From Campylobacter sp. (GTDB taxonomy: Bacteria > Campylobacterota > Campylobacteria > Campylobacterales > Campylobacteraceae), in contig NZ_JAHHTD010000059.1 in the NCBI RefSeq assembly GCF_020024835.1, forward strand, positions 1 to 5,547: a stretch of 5,547 nt of DNA, written 5' to 3'. Each line of letters starts with the position of its first letter. The stretch's first letter is position 1. This document shows, in pieces, positions 1 to 5,547 of this stretch. Both the position numbers and the translations under genes were made by a program. Below the pieces are notes generated by a model. The model was given only the letters and a program-made list of their open reading frames with translations. It did not search any database and was not told the origin of the DNA.

Positions 1-3
1 CAT
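1..3 (-). other. Possible start codon of the next minus-strand gene, cut by the window edge
   Basis: The first three bases read ATG on the minus strand. They are preceded by a purine-rich AAGAAAG (positions 15 to 9) at a spacing of 5 nt, acceptable as a ribosome binding site, and further upstream by a TATAAT. These signs together suggest that a gene begins here and runs off the left edge. No coding sequence is visible, so the product cannot be named. In C. jejuni the gene after the ruvX orthologue is, as I recall, a NOL1/NOP2/Sun-family RNA methyltransferase, but whether that holds here is a guess. Confidence 0.35.
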
Positions 4-32
4 TTATTCTTTCTTAATAAATATAAGTTTTT

Positions 33-38
33 ATTATA
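33..38 (-). promoter_or_regulatory. Possible sigma-70 -10 box for the gene at the left edge
   Basis: The minus strand reads a perfect TATAAT here, behind the T-rich stretch TTTTGTTCTAAA, a pattern typical of Campylobacter promoters, which often lack a clear -35 box. Transcription would start near position 26 and leave a leader of about 23 nt before the ATG at position 3. In DNA of about 16% G+C such hexamers arise by chance, so the support comes mainly from its placement ahead of a ribosome binding site and ATG. Confidence 0.4.
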
Positions 39-127
39 TTTAGAACAAAATACGATAATATTTTATAAGATATTTTTATATTTTTCAAAATTTTACATAC
101 TAAAATACTTGATTATTTTTATAAAAG

Positions 128-193
128 TTGATTTGCCTTTATTCACAGAAAATTTTATAAAAACCACATATTTTATGAAATTTAGCAAATCAA
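128..193. repeat. Nested imperfect inverted repeat (long hairpin) in the AT-rich spacer
   Basis: The outer arms TTGATTTGC (128-136) and GCAAATCAA (185-193) are a perfect 9-bp inverted repeat. Inside them, 150-162 pairs with 171-183 over 13 positions: 12 Watson-Crick pairs plus one T/G position. That position is a U-G wobble in plus-strand RNA and a C/A mismatch in minus-strand RNA. The terminal loop is 8 nt (163-170), with an unpaired 13-nt bulge on one side (137-149) and a single base on the other. On the minus strand the structure is followed by CTTTTATAAAAA, so it could be a weak terminator for the ruvX operon, whose last stop lies about 74 nt upstream. It could also be a small degenerate mobile repeat, or chance pairing in AT-rich DNA. 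Confidence 0.45.
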
Positions 194-266
194 ATTTCTT
201 TACCATTTAAAATGTATTCTAAAAATACTAAATTTTTACACTTGCAAGCACTTTATTTTTATATAA

Positions 267-653
267 TCAAATAATATTAAAATAATTTTTTAAAATTAAA
301 TAAGCAGATAAAGAATCAAGCTTGCCATCTTTTTTCTTTAGATTAGCAACTCCAAATTTCATAGCTTCCTTAGAGCTAAAACTTTCATCAATAAAAATTA
401 TTTCTTTATCAAAATCCAATAAAGAGATAAAATGCTCTATACGCCTTCTCATCTCATCTTCACAAGAGCCTCCCCTAGGTATCCCAACTATTAAAATGCT
501 AATATCATATTCTCTTAAAATTTTATTTACTTCTTGTGCTGCTTGATTCCTATTTTTTCTTATGATTGCATCTAAGGGCATAGCTATTTTTTTATCAAAA
601 CAAAGAGCGACTCCTATTCTTTTTAAACCAACATCTAAAGCTAAAATTTTCAA
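267..653 (-). CDS. ruvX: RuvX/YqgF family protein, putative pre-16S rRNA nuclease
   Basis: Member of the YqgF (RuvX) family, which has an RNase H-like fold related to RuvC. In bacteria it is linked to 5' end processing of pre-16S rRNA in the cytoplasm; the older label 'Holliday junction resolvase' is by similarity only. At 128 residues it is slightly shorter than the usual 135-150. The N-terminal strand ALDVGLKRIGVA (residues 5-16) carries the first acidic residue, D7. VGIPRGG (56-62) is the family's second conserved motif, FIDES (88-92) supplies the middle acidic residues, and KLDSLSAYLIL (111-121) gives the last, D113, so the catalytic acids appear intact. The start codon is TTG, inside a TTGA overlap with the dprA stop (4 bp shared), so translation is probably coupled to dprA; the ribosome binding site is weak (AAGA close to the start). 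It is the last gene of the ilvC cluster, followed by a long AT-rich spacer. Confidence 0.93.
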   Translation of the reverse strand: MKILALDVGLKRIGVALCFDKKIAMPLDAIIRKNRNQAAQEVNKILREYDISILIVGIPRGGSCEDEMRRRIEHFISLLDFDKEIIFIDESFSSKEAMKFGVANLKKKDGKLDSLSAYLILKNYFNII

Positions 654-1411
654 ATCTTAGATCTCACTTTTAAACCACAAATTTCCACTAAACCCTCTAA
701 TTCATACTCGTATATTTTATCGCCAAATCTATATAAAATTTTTTCTAAATCATCTTCTATTTTAAGAAATTCTAACAATTCATCATCTTTTTTTTCTATT
801 TTTCCAAACATTGATACAAAATGAGAAAAATTATGCAATAAAATCGCTTGTTTTTGTGATAAAAGCAAATTAGTTCCATCACTTTCTTTTATTCTTTGTG
901 GCAAAACATATATAGGCTTATTCATACTCAAAGCAAGTCTTGCACTTTGCATAGAGCCACTTTGAATATCAGCTTGAGCAATTACAACAACTTCACTTAA
1001 TGCTATAATCAAACGATTTCTAAGTAAAAAATCATATGGTTTTGGCATATAATTTCCTTCGTGCTCGCTCAATGCTAAAGCTTCTTGATAAATATTTTCT
1101 ATATATTTTTTATTACTCTTTGGATAAATTTCATCAAGCCCATTTGCAAATACTGCTATAGTATTTGGAAAAGCAGCATTAGCAGCGGTAATATCTACAC
1201 CCAATGCTCCTCCACTTACTACACAAATTCCTGCATTTTTGCATAATTTTGCAAGCTCAAAGATACAATTTTTAGTATAAATACTCATTCTTCTTGAGCC
1301 AATAATTGCAATTTTTCTTTTTTTTAAAAGCTCTAATTGACCCTTGTAATATATTTTATTAGGAGGATTTAATAAAATGTCAAATTCTTTAATTTTATTG
1401 ATAAACTTCAT
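650..1411 (-). CDS. dprA: DNA processing protein DprA (natural transformation), short form
   Basis: DprA binds incoming single-stranded DNA during natural transformation, protects it and loads RecA on it in the cytoplasm; Campylobacter species are naturally competent. The 253-residue protein is essentially the Rossmann-like core. Visible motifs are IIGSR (36-40), SGGALGVDITAA (66-77), the GLDEIYP segment with a following N (91-100), FLLRNRLIIALSEVVVIAQA (128-147) and SGSMQSARLA (151-160), which match the nucleotide/DNA-binding fold of the family. The usual N-terminal SAM-like domain is reduced to about 30 residues. The C-terminal 45 residues show no clear winged helix, which agrees with my memory of short Campylobacter orthologues (about 257 residues). 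After GVD the commonly conserved His of the 'GID..AH' motif appears to be Asn78. The ATG start lies inside the preceding deacetylase gene (17-bp overlap, different frame) with only a weak ribosome binding site, so coupling is likely. Its TGA overlaps the TTG of ruvX. Confidence 0.95.
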   Translation of the reverse strand: MKFINKIKEFDILLNPPNKIYYKGQLELLKKRKIAIIGSRRMSIYTKNCIFELAKLCKNAGICVVSGGALGVDITAANAAFPNTIAVFANGLDEIYPKSNKKYIENIYQEALALSEHEGNYMPKPYDFLLRNRLIIALSEVVVIAQADIQSGSMQSARLALSMNKPIYVLPQRIKESDGTNLLLSQKQAILLHNFSHFVSMFGKIEKKDDELLEFLKIEDDLEKILYRFGDKIYEYELEGLVEICGLKVRSKI

Positions 1412-2498
1412 CTAAATACACCAACTGAATTGATTTTAGGAGTTCTTTGCTTTGTTTTAAAGCTTCAAAAGTATTTTTTCTTGGATGAGCTATAGCTATA
1501 GCAAAACCTTTATTTTTAGCTTTTTCAACCACTTGTGCTATTTGTTTTTTGATATATTCAACATTATCTTCGTTATCTAAAAAAATATCTCTTGCTATAT
1601 AAGGTTGATTATACTCTTTTACAAGCTTTAAAGCCTTAGAATTTCCAATAGTTCTTGAATCAACAAAAATAAATCCATACTCATTGAAAGCATCAAAAAG
1701 ATTTTTCATTGCATTTTCATCAGAAGTAAATAAACTTCCCGTATGGTTATTCATAAACACTAAATTTGGAAATTTTTCCTTAATATATGCTACACGTTTG
1801 AAAATTTTTTCTTTTGTATCACTTGGTTTTAAGGTATTTAATTCTGCTTTATCATAGCTTATAGCAGCTAAAGGCAAATGGACCATAAAAAAATCAAAAT
1901 TTTTAGCAAGTTCTGCAGTATAAGGATGTCTTTCATCTGGAGGAAAAAATGAAGGAATTAGTTTTAACTTTGTATTTTTAAGCATTTTAACATGCGTATA
2001 ATTAGCCATATCATCAATAATAATAGCTAAAGACGGCTTATCTTGTCTAATTTGAGTCAATATTTTACGTTTTTTATCATTTAAAATATTATCACTTAAT
2101 ATCTCTTGCTTTGTTGTATTACTATCTAGCTGCAAATCATCTATCGTTTGAATAAATTCTAATGAATTAAGTGATTTTTGTTCTTTCTTTAAATTTTGAT
2201 CATCAATTTGATGCTCATCGTTTCCAATACCTAAACGTAAAATTTCACTAATATTTTTATCTAAAAAATCTAATTTTTCATTCTTTAAAGAAAAATTTAA
2301 ATCAATATTATTTGCATTTATATCTTGATCACTTTGTAATAAAGTTAAATTATTTTCACTAGAAAAATTATTTTCTTGCAATGTCGTTTCTTGTTCTTTT
2401 TTTTGAAAATATAAATTCAAAAAAATAAGCACAGCAATTCCAAGTGCCACCACAAGAAATATTAAAAAAAAATTGTATATTTTATTTGTAGTTTTCAA
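1395..2498 (-). CDS. Membrane-anchored divergent polysaccharide deacetylase (YibQ-like, DUF610)
   Basis: The 367-residue protein has a short basic N-terminus, one hydrophobic segment (about residues 9-31) with no evident cleavage site, and a low-complexity Asn/Asp/Glu/Lys-rich linker (about 33-152). A C-terminal catalytic-type domain follows (about 155-367). This predicts an inner-membrane anchor with the domain in the periplasm. Domain motifs fit the 'divergent polysaccharide deacetylase' family: LAIIIDDM (157-164, D162/D163), HLPL (207-210), NNHTGS (250-255), VDSRT (279-283) and IAHPR (336-340). In related NodB-fold enzymes the Asp and His residues bind metal and act in catalysis, but the substrate of this family is not established and I name none. 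The start is TTG, placed directly after the ilvC TAG with no spacer. No better ATG precedes the hydrophobic segment, so the start is well supported despite a weak ribosome binding site. The coding strand has a T9 run at codons 10-12. It corresponds by position to C. jejuni Cj0633. Confidence 0.88.
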   Translation of the reverse strand: MKTTNKIYNFFLIFLVVALGIAVLIFLNLYFQKKEQETTLQENNFSSENNLTLLQSDQDINANNIDLNFSLKNEKLDFLDKNISEILRLGIGNDEHQIDDQNLKKEQKSLNSLEFIQTIDDLQLDSNTTKQEILSDNILNDKKRKILTQIRQDKPSLAIIIDDMANYTHVKMLKNTKLKLIPSFFPPDERHPYTAELAKNFDFFMVHLPLAAISYDKAELNTLKPSDTKEKIFKRVAYIKEKFPNLVFMNNHTGSLFTSDENAMKNLFDAFNEYGFIFVDSRTIGNSKALKLVKEYNQPYIARDIFLDNEDNVEYIKKQIAQVVEKAKNKGFAIAIAHPRKNTFEALKQSKELLKSIQLVYLDEVYQ

Positions 2499-3521
2499 CT
2501 AGTTTTTATCTTTATCTATTAATTTTTTAGAACTAATCCAAGGCATCATTGCACGAAGCTTGTGACCTGTTTTTTCAATTAAAGAATCTTGAGTCATTTT
2601 TCTTTGCATATGTATTCTTGCAAAATCAGCCTTCTTCTCTAAAATAAAATCTTTAGCAAATTTTCCATTTTGTATATCCTTCAAAATAGATCTCATAGCT
2701 TCTTTACTTTCTTTTGTAATAATCTTCTCCCCAGTAATATAATCACCATATTCAGCAGTATTTGATATAGAATATCTCATATCAGCTAAACCACCTTGAT
2801 AGATCAAATCAACAATTAATTTCATTTCGTGCAAACATTCAAAATAAGCCATTTCAGGCTCATATCCTGCTTCTACTAAAGTTTCAAATCCCGCTTGAAT
2901 TAATGCACTAAGACCTCCGCAAAGAACTGCTTGTTCGCCAAAAAGATCTGTTTCGGTTTCTGCTTTAAAAGTAGTTTCTATAATACCGGTTCTTCCTCCG
3001 CCAATAGCACTAGCATAACTTAATGCCAAAGCTTTAGAATTCTTACTTTCATCTTGATATACAGCTATTAAACAAGGAGTTCCTCCACCTATACTAAATT
3101 CACGTCTTACCGTGTGACCTGGAGCTTTTGGAGCTATCATAATCACATCAATATCTTTTGGAGGTATAATTTGACCATAGTGGATATTAAAGCCATGAGC
3201 AAAAGCTAAAGTTTTGCCTGCTTTTAATTCTGATTTAATTTCTAAATTAAAAATTTCACTTTGTATTTCATCAGGAGCTAAAATCATAATGACATCAGCG
3301 TATTTACTAGCTTCTTTTACATTTTTTACAACAAATCCAGCATCTTGTGCTTTTTTCCAACTTATACTTTCTTCTTTTAAGCCTATTACGACTTCTACAT
3401 CATTATCTCTTAAATTCATAGCATGAGCGTGACCTTGGGAGCCAAAACCTATAATAGCCACTTTTTTTGATTTTATTAAATTTATATCACAATCTTTGTC
3501 ATAATAAATAGACACAGCCAT
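2499..3521 (-). CDS. ilvC: Ketol-acid reductoisomerase (NADP+), class I
   Basis: Second common step of valine and isoleucine synthesis (also feeding leucine and pantothenate): Mg2+-dependent alkyl migration and NADPH reduction of acetolactate or acetohydroxybutyrate. The 340-residue length is that of the short class I form. The Rossmann domain has GFGSQGHAHA (25-34). The loop GLKEESISWKK (47-57), with K49, S52 and S54, fits binding of the NADPH 2'-phosphate. H109 in AFAHGFNIHYG and K132 in PKAPGH (131-136) are active-site positions. The Mg2+ ligands are D192 and E196 in DLFGEQ and E228 and E232 in YFECLHE. Two ATGs are adjacent (3524 and 3521). I chose the second because AGGAG (3532-3528) lies 6 nt before it but only 3 nt before the first, and because the resulting MAVSIYYDKD resembles other Campylobacter IlvC N-termini. 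It is the promoter-proximal gene of the minus-strand cluster, and no other ilv or leu gene is present here. Confidence 0.98.
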   Translation of the reverse strand: MAVSIYYDKDCDINLIKSKKVAIIGFGSQGHAHAMNLRDNDVEVVIGLKEESISWKKAQDAGFVVKNVKEASKYADVIMILAPDEIQSEIFNLEIKSELKAGKTLAFAHGFNIHYGQIIPPKDIDVIMIAPKAPGHTVRREFSIGGGTPCLIAVYQDESKNSKALALSYASAIGGGRTGIIETTFKAETETDLFGEQAVLCGGLSALIQAGFETLVEAGYEPEMAYFECLHEMKLIVDLIYQGGLADMRYSISNTAEYGDYITGEKIITKESKEAMRSILKDIQNGKFAKDFILEKKADFARIHMQRKMTQDSLIEKTGHKLRAMMPWISSKKLIDKDKN

Positions 3522-3527
3522 CATATG

Positions 3528-3532
3528 CTCCT
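3528..3532 (-). promoter_or_regulatory. Ribosome binding site of ilvC
   Basis: The minus strand reads AGGAG, the strongest Shine-Dalgarno sequence in the window. It sits 6 nt before the ATG at 3521 and only 3 nt before the ATG at 3524, and therefore favours the downstream start. Confidence 0.8.
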
Positions 3533-3563
3533 AAAAATAAATTATCATTAATATAAGCGTAGC

Positions 3564-3569
3564 ATTGTA
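3564..3569 (-). promoter_or_regulatory. Probable -10 box of the ilvC operon promoter
   Basis: The minus strand reads TACAAT (one change from TATAAT) preceded by the T-rich stretch TATTTTTTAGA, in keeping with Campylobacter sigma-70 promoters, which rely on the -10 box and upstream T-rich periodicity. Transcription would begin near 3557, giving a leader of about 35 nt before ilvC. No attenuator-like leader peptide or hairpin fits in that space. Confidence 0.5.
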
Positions 3570-3600
3570 TCTAAAAAATACGAAAATTTAATTCTTTTTA

Positions 3601-3609
3601 TGATAAAAT
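3601..3609 (+). promoter_or_regulatory. Probable extended -10 promoter of rnr
   Basis: TGATAAAAT matches an extended -10 element (TGn followed by TAAAAT, one change from TATAAT), preceded by a T-rich stretch (TTCTTTTTA). Transcription would start near 3616 and give a leader of about 44 nt before the TTG start of rnr. It lies back to back with the ilvC promoter, the two -10 boxes being 34 bp apart. Confidence 0.55.
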
Positions 3610-3649
3610 TTCAATCAAGCAAAATAACTTACAAAAAATCATAAAAATT

Positions 3650-3653
3650 AGGA
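3650..3653 (+). promoter_or_regulatory. Ribosome binding site deciding the TTG start of rnr
   Basis: AGGA lies 6 nt before the TTG at 3660, and an in-frame TAA at 3642-3644 blocks any longer protein. There is no in-frame ATG nearby, so this site fixes the start. Confidence 0.75.
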
Positions 3654-3659
3654 AAATAT

Positions 3660-5547
3660 TTGAGAGAATTATTTAATCAACTTAACCATGGCTTAAATAT
3701 AAAAAAACTTACCAATCATAATAAACAAATAATAAGAGAATTGCTAGCGTGTGATATCATAAAATTTTATAAAAATAAATACTACTTAAAAAATGGCTTT
3801 ACTTTTGGAAAAATAGATATTTCAAGTAATGGAATAGGTTTTTTACAAAGTTTTGACTTAAATTTAAAAAAAGATTTACTCATAGAAAACAAAAATTTAA
3901 AAGAAGCAAATTATGCTGATATTGTCGTAGCAAAGCTTTTACCTATTAAAAAAAAACGCCTTAAAGCTAAAGTAATTTTAATATTAAAAAGAGCACAAGA
4001 AACTTCTTTAGTCGTTACTAAAAAATATGGTGAAGCTATACTTGGTGTAAATATACAAACGGGCTTAAGCCACACTTTAAAAGCCTCGCAAAAATCTTTA
4101 AAAACATTACCACTTGGCACAATATTAAAAATAGAAAATTGCAATAATAATATTACCGAAGTCATAGGTCATATTGATGATGATTTTGTAGATGAAAAAA
4201 TTTCACTAGCTCTTTACAATAAAAATACAATTTTTAATACTCTATGTGAAAATGAAGCTAAAGCTTATGGAGACAAGGTTGATGCTAGTATGTATCCTCA
4301 ACGAATAGATCTTAGAAAATTAAATTTTTGCACTATTGATCCAGTTGATGCAAAAGATTTTGATGATGCTATATATTATGATAAAAAAGAACATATTATC
4401 TACATTGCTATAGCTGATGTTAGTTCTTATGTATATGCTTATAGTGCTATAGATAAAGAAGCTAAAAATCGTGGATTTTCAATCTATTTTCCACATATTG
4501 CTATACCTATGCTACCAAGAGATCTAAGTGAAAACATATGCTCATTAAAACCAAATGAAGATCGTTTGGCATTTTGTTTTAAAATCACACTAGATCACAA
4601 TAATGAAGTTATAAAAGAAGAACTTTTTGAATCAATTATTAATTCTAAGCGTCGTTTTGATTATGATGAAATAGACAATTATTTAGCAAATTCGAAAGAT
4701 TTAAACGAATTTAATTGGATTTATAATCTATTTAAAATTACTCAAAATATACGCAAAAAACGATTAAAAAATGCTTGTGAATTTAAAACACAAGAATTAA
4801 AAATACAACTTGATGAATATAATAAATTAAAAAATACTCATTTACAAAGCGATACTCCTTCTCATAATTTAATAGAAGATTGTATGCTTTTAGCCAACAA
4901 AGCAGCAGCAAAACTCATAGAAATAGGAATTTTTAGAAATCATTTAAATCCTGATTTAAAAAAAATAAAACAATTATTAGATGATTTATCAACTCTTAGC
5001 ATAGACATAAATTTAAAAAATAATACAATTGAACTTTTTAAAGATATCCAAACATTAGCAAATGAATTAAATATACGTTCAGAAGTAGATAAACTTATCA
5101 TAAAAGCACAAAAAAAAGCCGAATACTCAAGTGAAAATGCAGGACATTTTGGCTTAGGATTTGATAGATATACACATTTTACAAGCCCCATTAGAAGATA
5201 CTCTGATCTTATTTTACATAGACTTTTAAAAGCTAAAATTAATAATGATAAAAAAATGTTTGATTATTTACTCTTAAACATACAAAGTTTATGCGAAGAT
5301 CTTAGCATTTTAGAAAGAGAAGCCGATAAAGTTACTTGGGATTTCATAGATAGAAAATTTGCAAGATGGGCTAAAAAAAATATTGGTAAAAGATTTAAAG
5401 CTATAGTAACAGAAAATCAAACTTCCTTGCAAGTTAAGCTAAATGATGAAATAAAGGGTGCTAGGATAAATATTATTGATTCTAAAGCTAATTTATTAGA
5501 AAATGTTGAAGTAGAAATTACTCAAGTAGATATTATCAGTGCTAAAA
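3660..5547 (+). CDS. rnr: Ribonuclease R (RNB-family 3'-5' exoribonuclease), 3' end cut by the window
   Basis: RNase R degrades structured RNA processively from the 3' end and takes part in mRNA and rRNA turnover in the cytoplasm; in C. jejuni it has been reported to affect early infection steps. Here 629 codons are open and uninterrupted to the edge. The family in this genus is about 644 residues, so roughly 15 are missing. Domains in order: a short winged-helix-like N-terminus (about 1-45); a first cold-shock/OB domain including FGKIDISSNGIGFL (49-62); a second OB domain (about 120-185); the RNB catalytic domain (about 215-525); and an S1-like domain from about 574. The catalytic stretch TIDPVDAKDFDDA (225-237) has all four acidic metal ligands, D227, D233, D235 and D236. 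The RNB signature runs from H496 to H520, with FTSPIRRYSDL at 507-517. It is shorter than the enterobacterial enzyme (about 813) and lacks a long N-terminal extension; any C-terminal tail lies outside the window. The start is TTG with AGGA 6 nt upstream. Confidence 0.96.
   Translation, partial: MRELFNQLNHGLNIKKLTNHNKQIIRELLACDIIKFYKNKYYLKNGFTFGKIDISSNGIGFLQSFDLNLKKDLLIENKNLKEANYADIVVAKLLPIKKKRLKAKVILILKRAQETSLVVTKKYGEAILGVNIQTGLSHTLKASQKSLKTLPLGTILKIENCNNNITEVIGHIDDDFVDEKISLALYNKNTIFNTLCENEAKAYGDKVDASMYPQRIDLRKLNFCTIDPVDAKDFDDAIYYDKKEHIIYIAIADVSSYVYAYSAIDKEAKNRGFSIYFPHIAIPMLPRDLSENICSLKPNEDRLAFCFKITLDHNNEVIKEELFESIINSKRRFDYDEIDNYLANSKDLNEFNWIYNLFKITQNIRKKRLKNACEFKTQELKIQLDEYNKLKNTHLQSDTPSHNLIEDCMLLANKAAAKLIEIGIFRNHLNPDLKKIKQLLDDLSTLSIDINLKNNTIELFKDIQTLANELNIRSEVDKLIIKAQKKAEYSSENAGHFGLGFDRYTHFTSPIRRYSDLILHRLLKAKINNDKKMFDYLLLNIQSLCEDLSILEREADKVTWDFIDRKFARWAKKNIGKRFKAIVTENQTSLQVKLNDEIKGARINIIDSKANLLENVEVEITQVDIISAK

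Noticed and set aside
214..228. Short hairpin GTATT/AATAC in the spacer
   Set aside because: Only 5 bp of mostly A-T pairs; expected by chance in this composition.
241..248. CTTGCAAG palindrome after the ruvX stop, considered as a terminator stem
   Set aside because: Self-complementary without a loop, so it cannot form a hairpin, and it has no U-tract.
322..546. 74-codon open frame on the plus strand opposite ruvX
   Set aside because: Lies wholly inside the well-supported ruvX gene on the other strand and has no ribosome binding site or recognisable domain.
3214..3426. 70-codon open frame on the plus strand opposite ilvC
   Set aside because: Antisense to the highly conserved Rossmann domain of ilvC; the composition is a mirror of that gene.
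3911..4165. 84-codon open frame on the minus strand
   Set aside because: Antisense to the rnr OB-domain region, whose plus-strand frame is continuous and conserved in character.
4940..5191. 83-codon open frame on the minus strand
   Set aside because: Antisense to the rnr catalytic region; Phe/Ser/Leu-rich as expected when a Lys/Glu/Asn-rich gene is read backwards.
1..5547. Novel defence system, mobile element, CRISPR array, tRNA or rRNA
   Set aside because: All space over 300 bases is filled by recognisable core genes in an order that I recall from C. jejuni, and no repeats, transposase motifs or cloverleaf sequences are visible.

Overview
This window looks like core chromosome of a Campylobacter species, probably not C. 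jejuni itself but a close relative such as a C. lari-group member. The evidence is the very AT-rich composition, the compact gene packing, and proteins that read as Campylobacter orthologues. From memory, the gene order rnr / ilvC / deacetylase-like / dprA / ruvX matches the C. jejuni block Cj0631c-Cj0635. I could not run a search, so the species is an inference.

Layout. At the left edge, positions 1-266 are a very AT-rich spacer (42 G+C in 266 bases by hand count, about 16%). It carries a possible minus-strand promoter and ribosome binding site, with an ATG that falls exactly on the first three bases, so the next gene probably begins there. The spacer also holds a 66-nt nested inverted repeat. 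Positions 267-3521 are one tightly packed minus-strand cluster, transcribed right to left: ilvC (branched-chain amino acid synthesis), a membrane-anchored divergent polysaccharide deacetylase, dprA (natural transformation), and ruvX/yqgF (rRNA processing nuclease family). The junctions are 0 bp, a 17-bp overlap and a 4-bp overlap, which indicates one transcript with translational coupling. Positions 3522-3659 are a divergent promoter region. From 3660 to the right edge, rnr (RNase R) runs on the plus strand and is cut by the window about 15 residues short of the length I expect.

The co-transcribed genes do not form one pathway: an amino acid enzyme, an envelope protein, a DNA uptake protein and an RNA-processing protein share a promoter, as is common in the compact genomes of Campylobacterota. 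RuvX and RNase R are both linked to RNA maturation or decay but are transcribed divergently. Three of the five genes start with TTG.

I see no mobile element, CRISPR array, RNA gene or convincing undescribed system. The least explained part is the left spacer with its hairpin and an overlapping 37-codon basic open frame.
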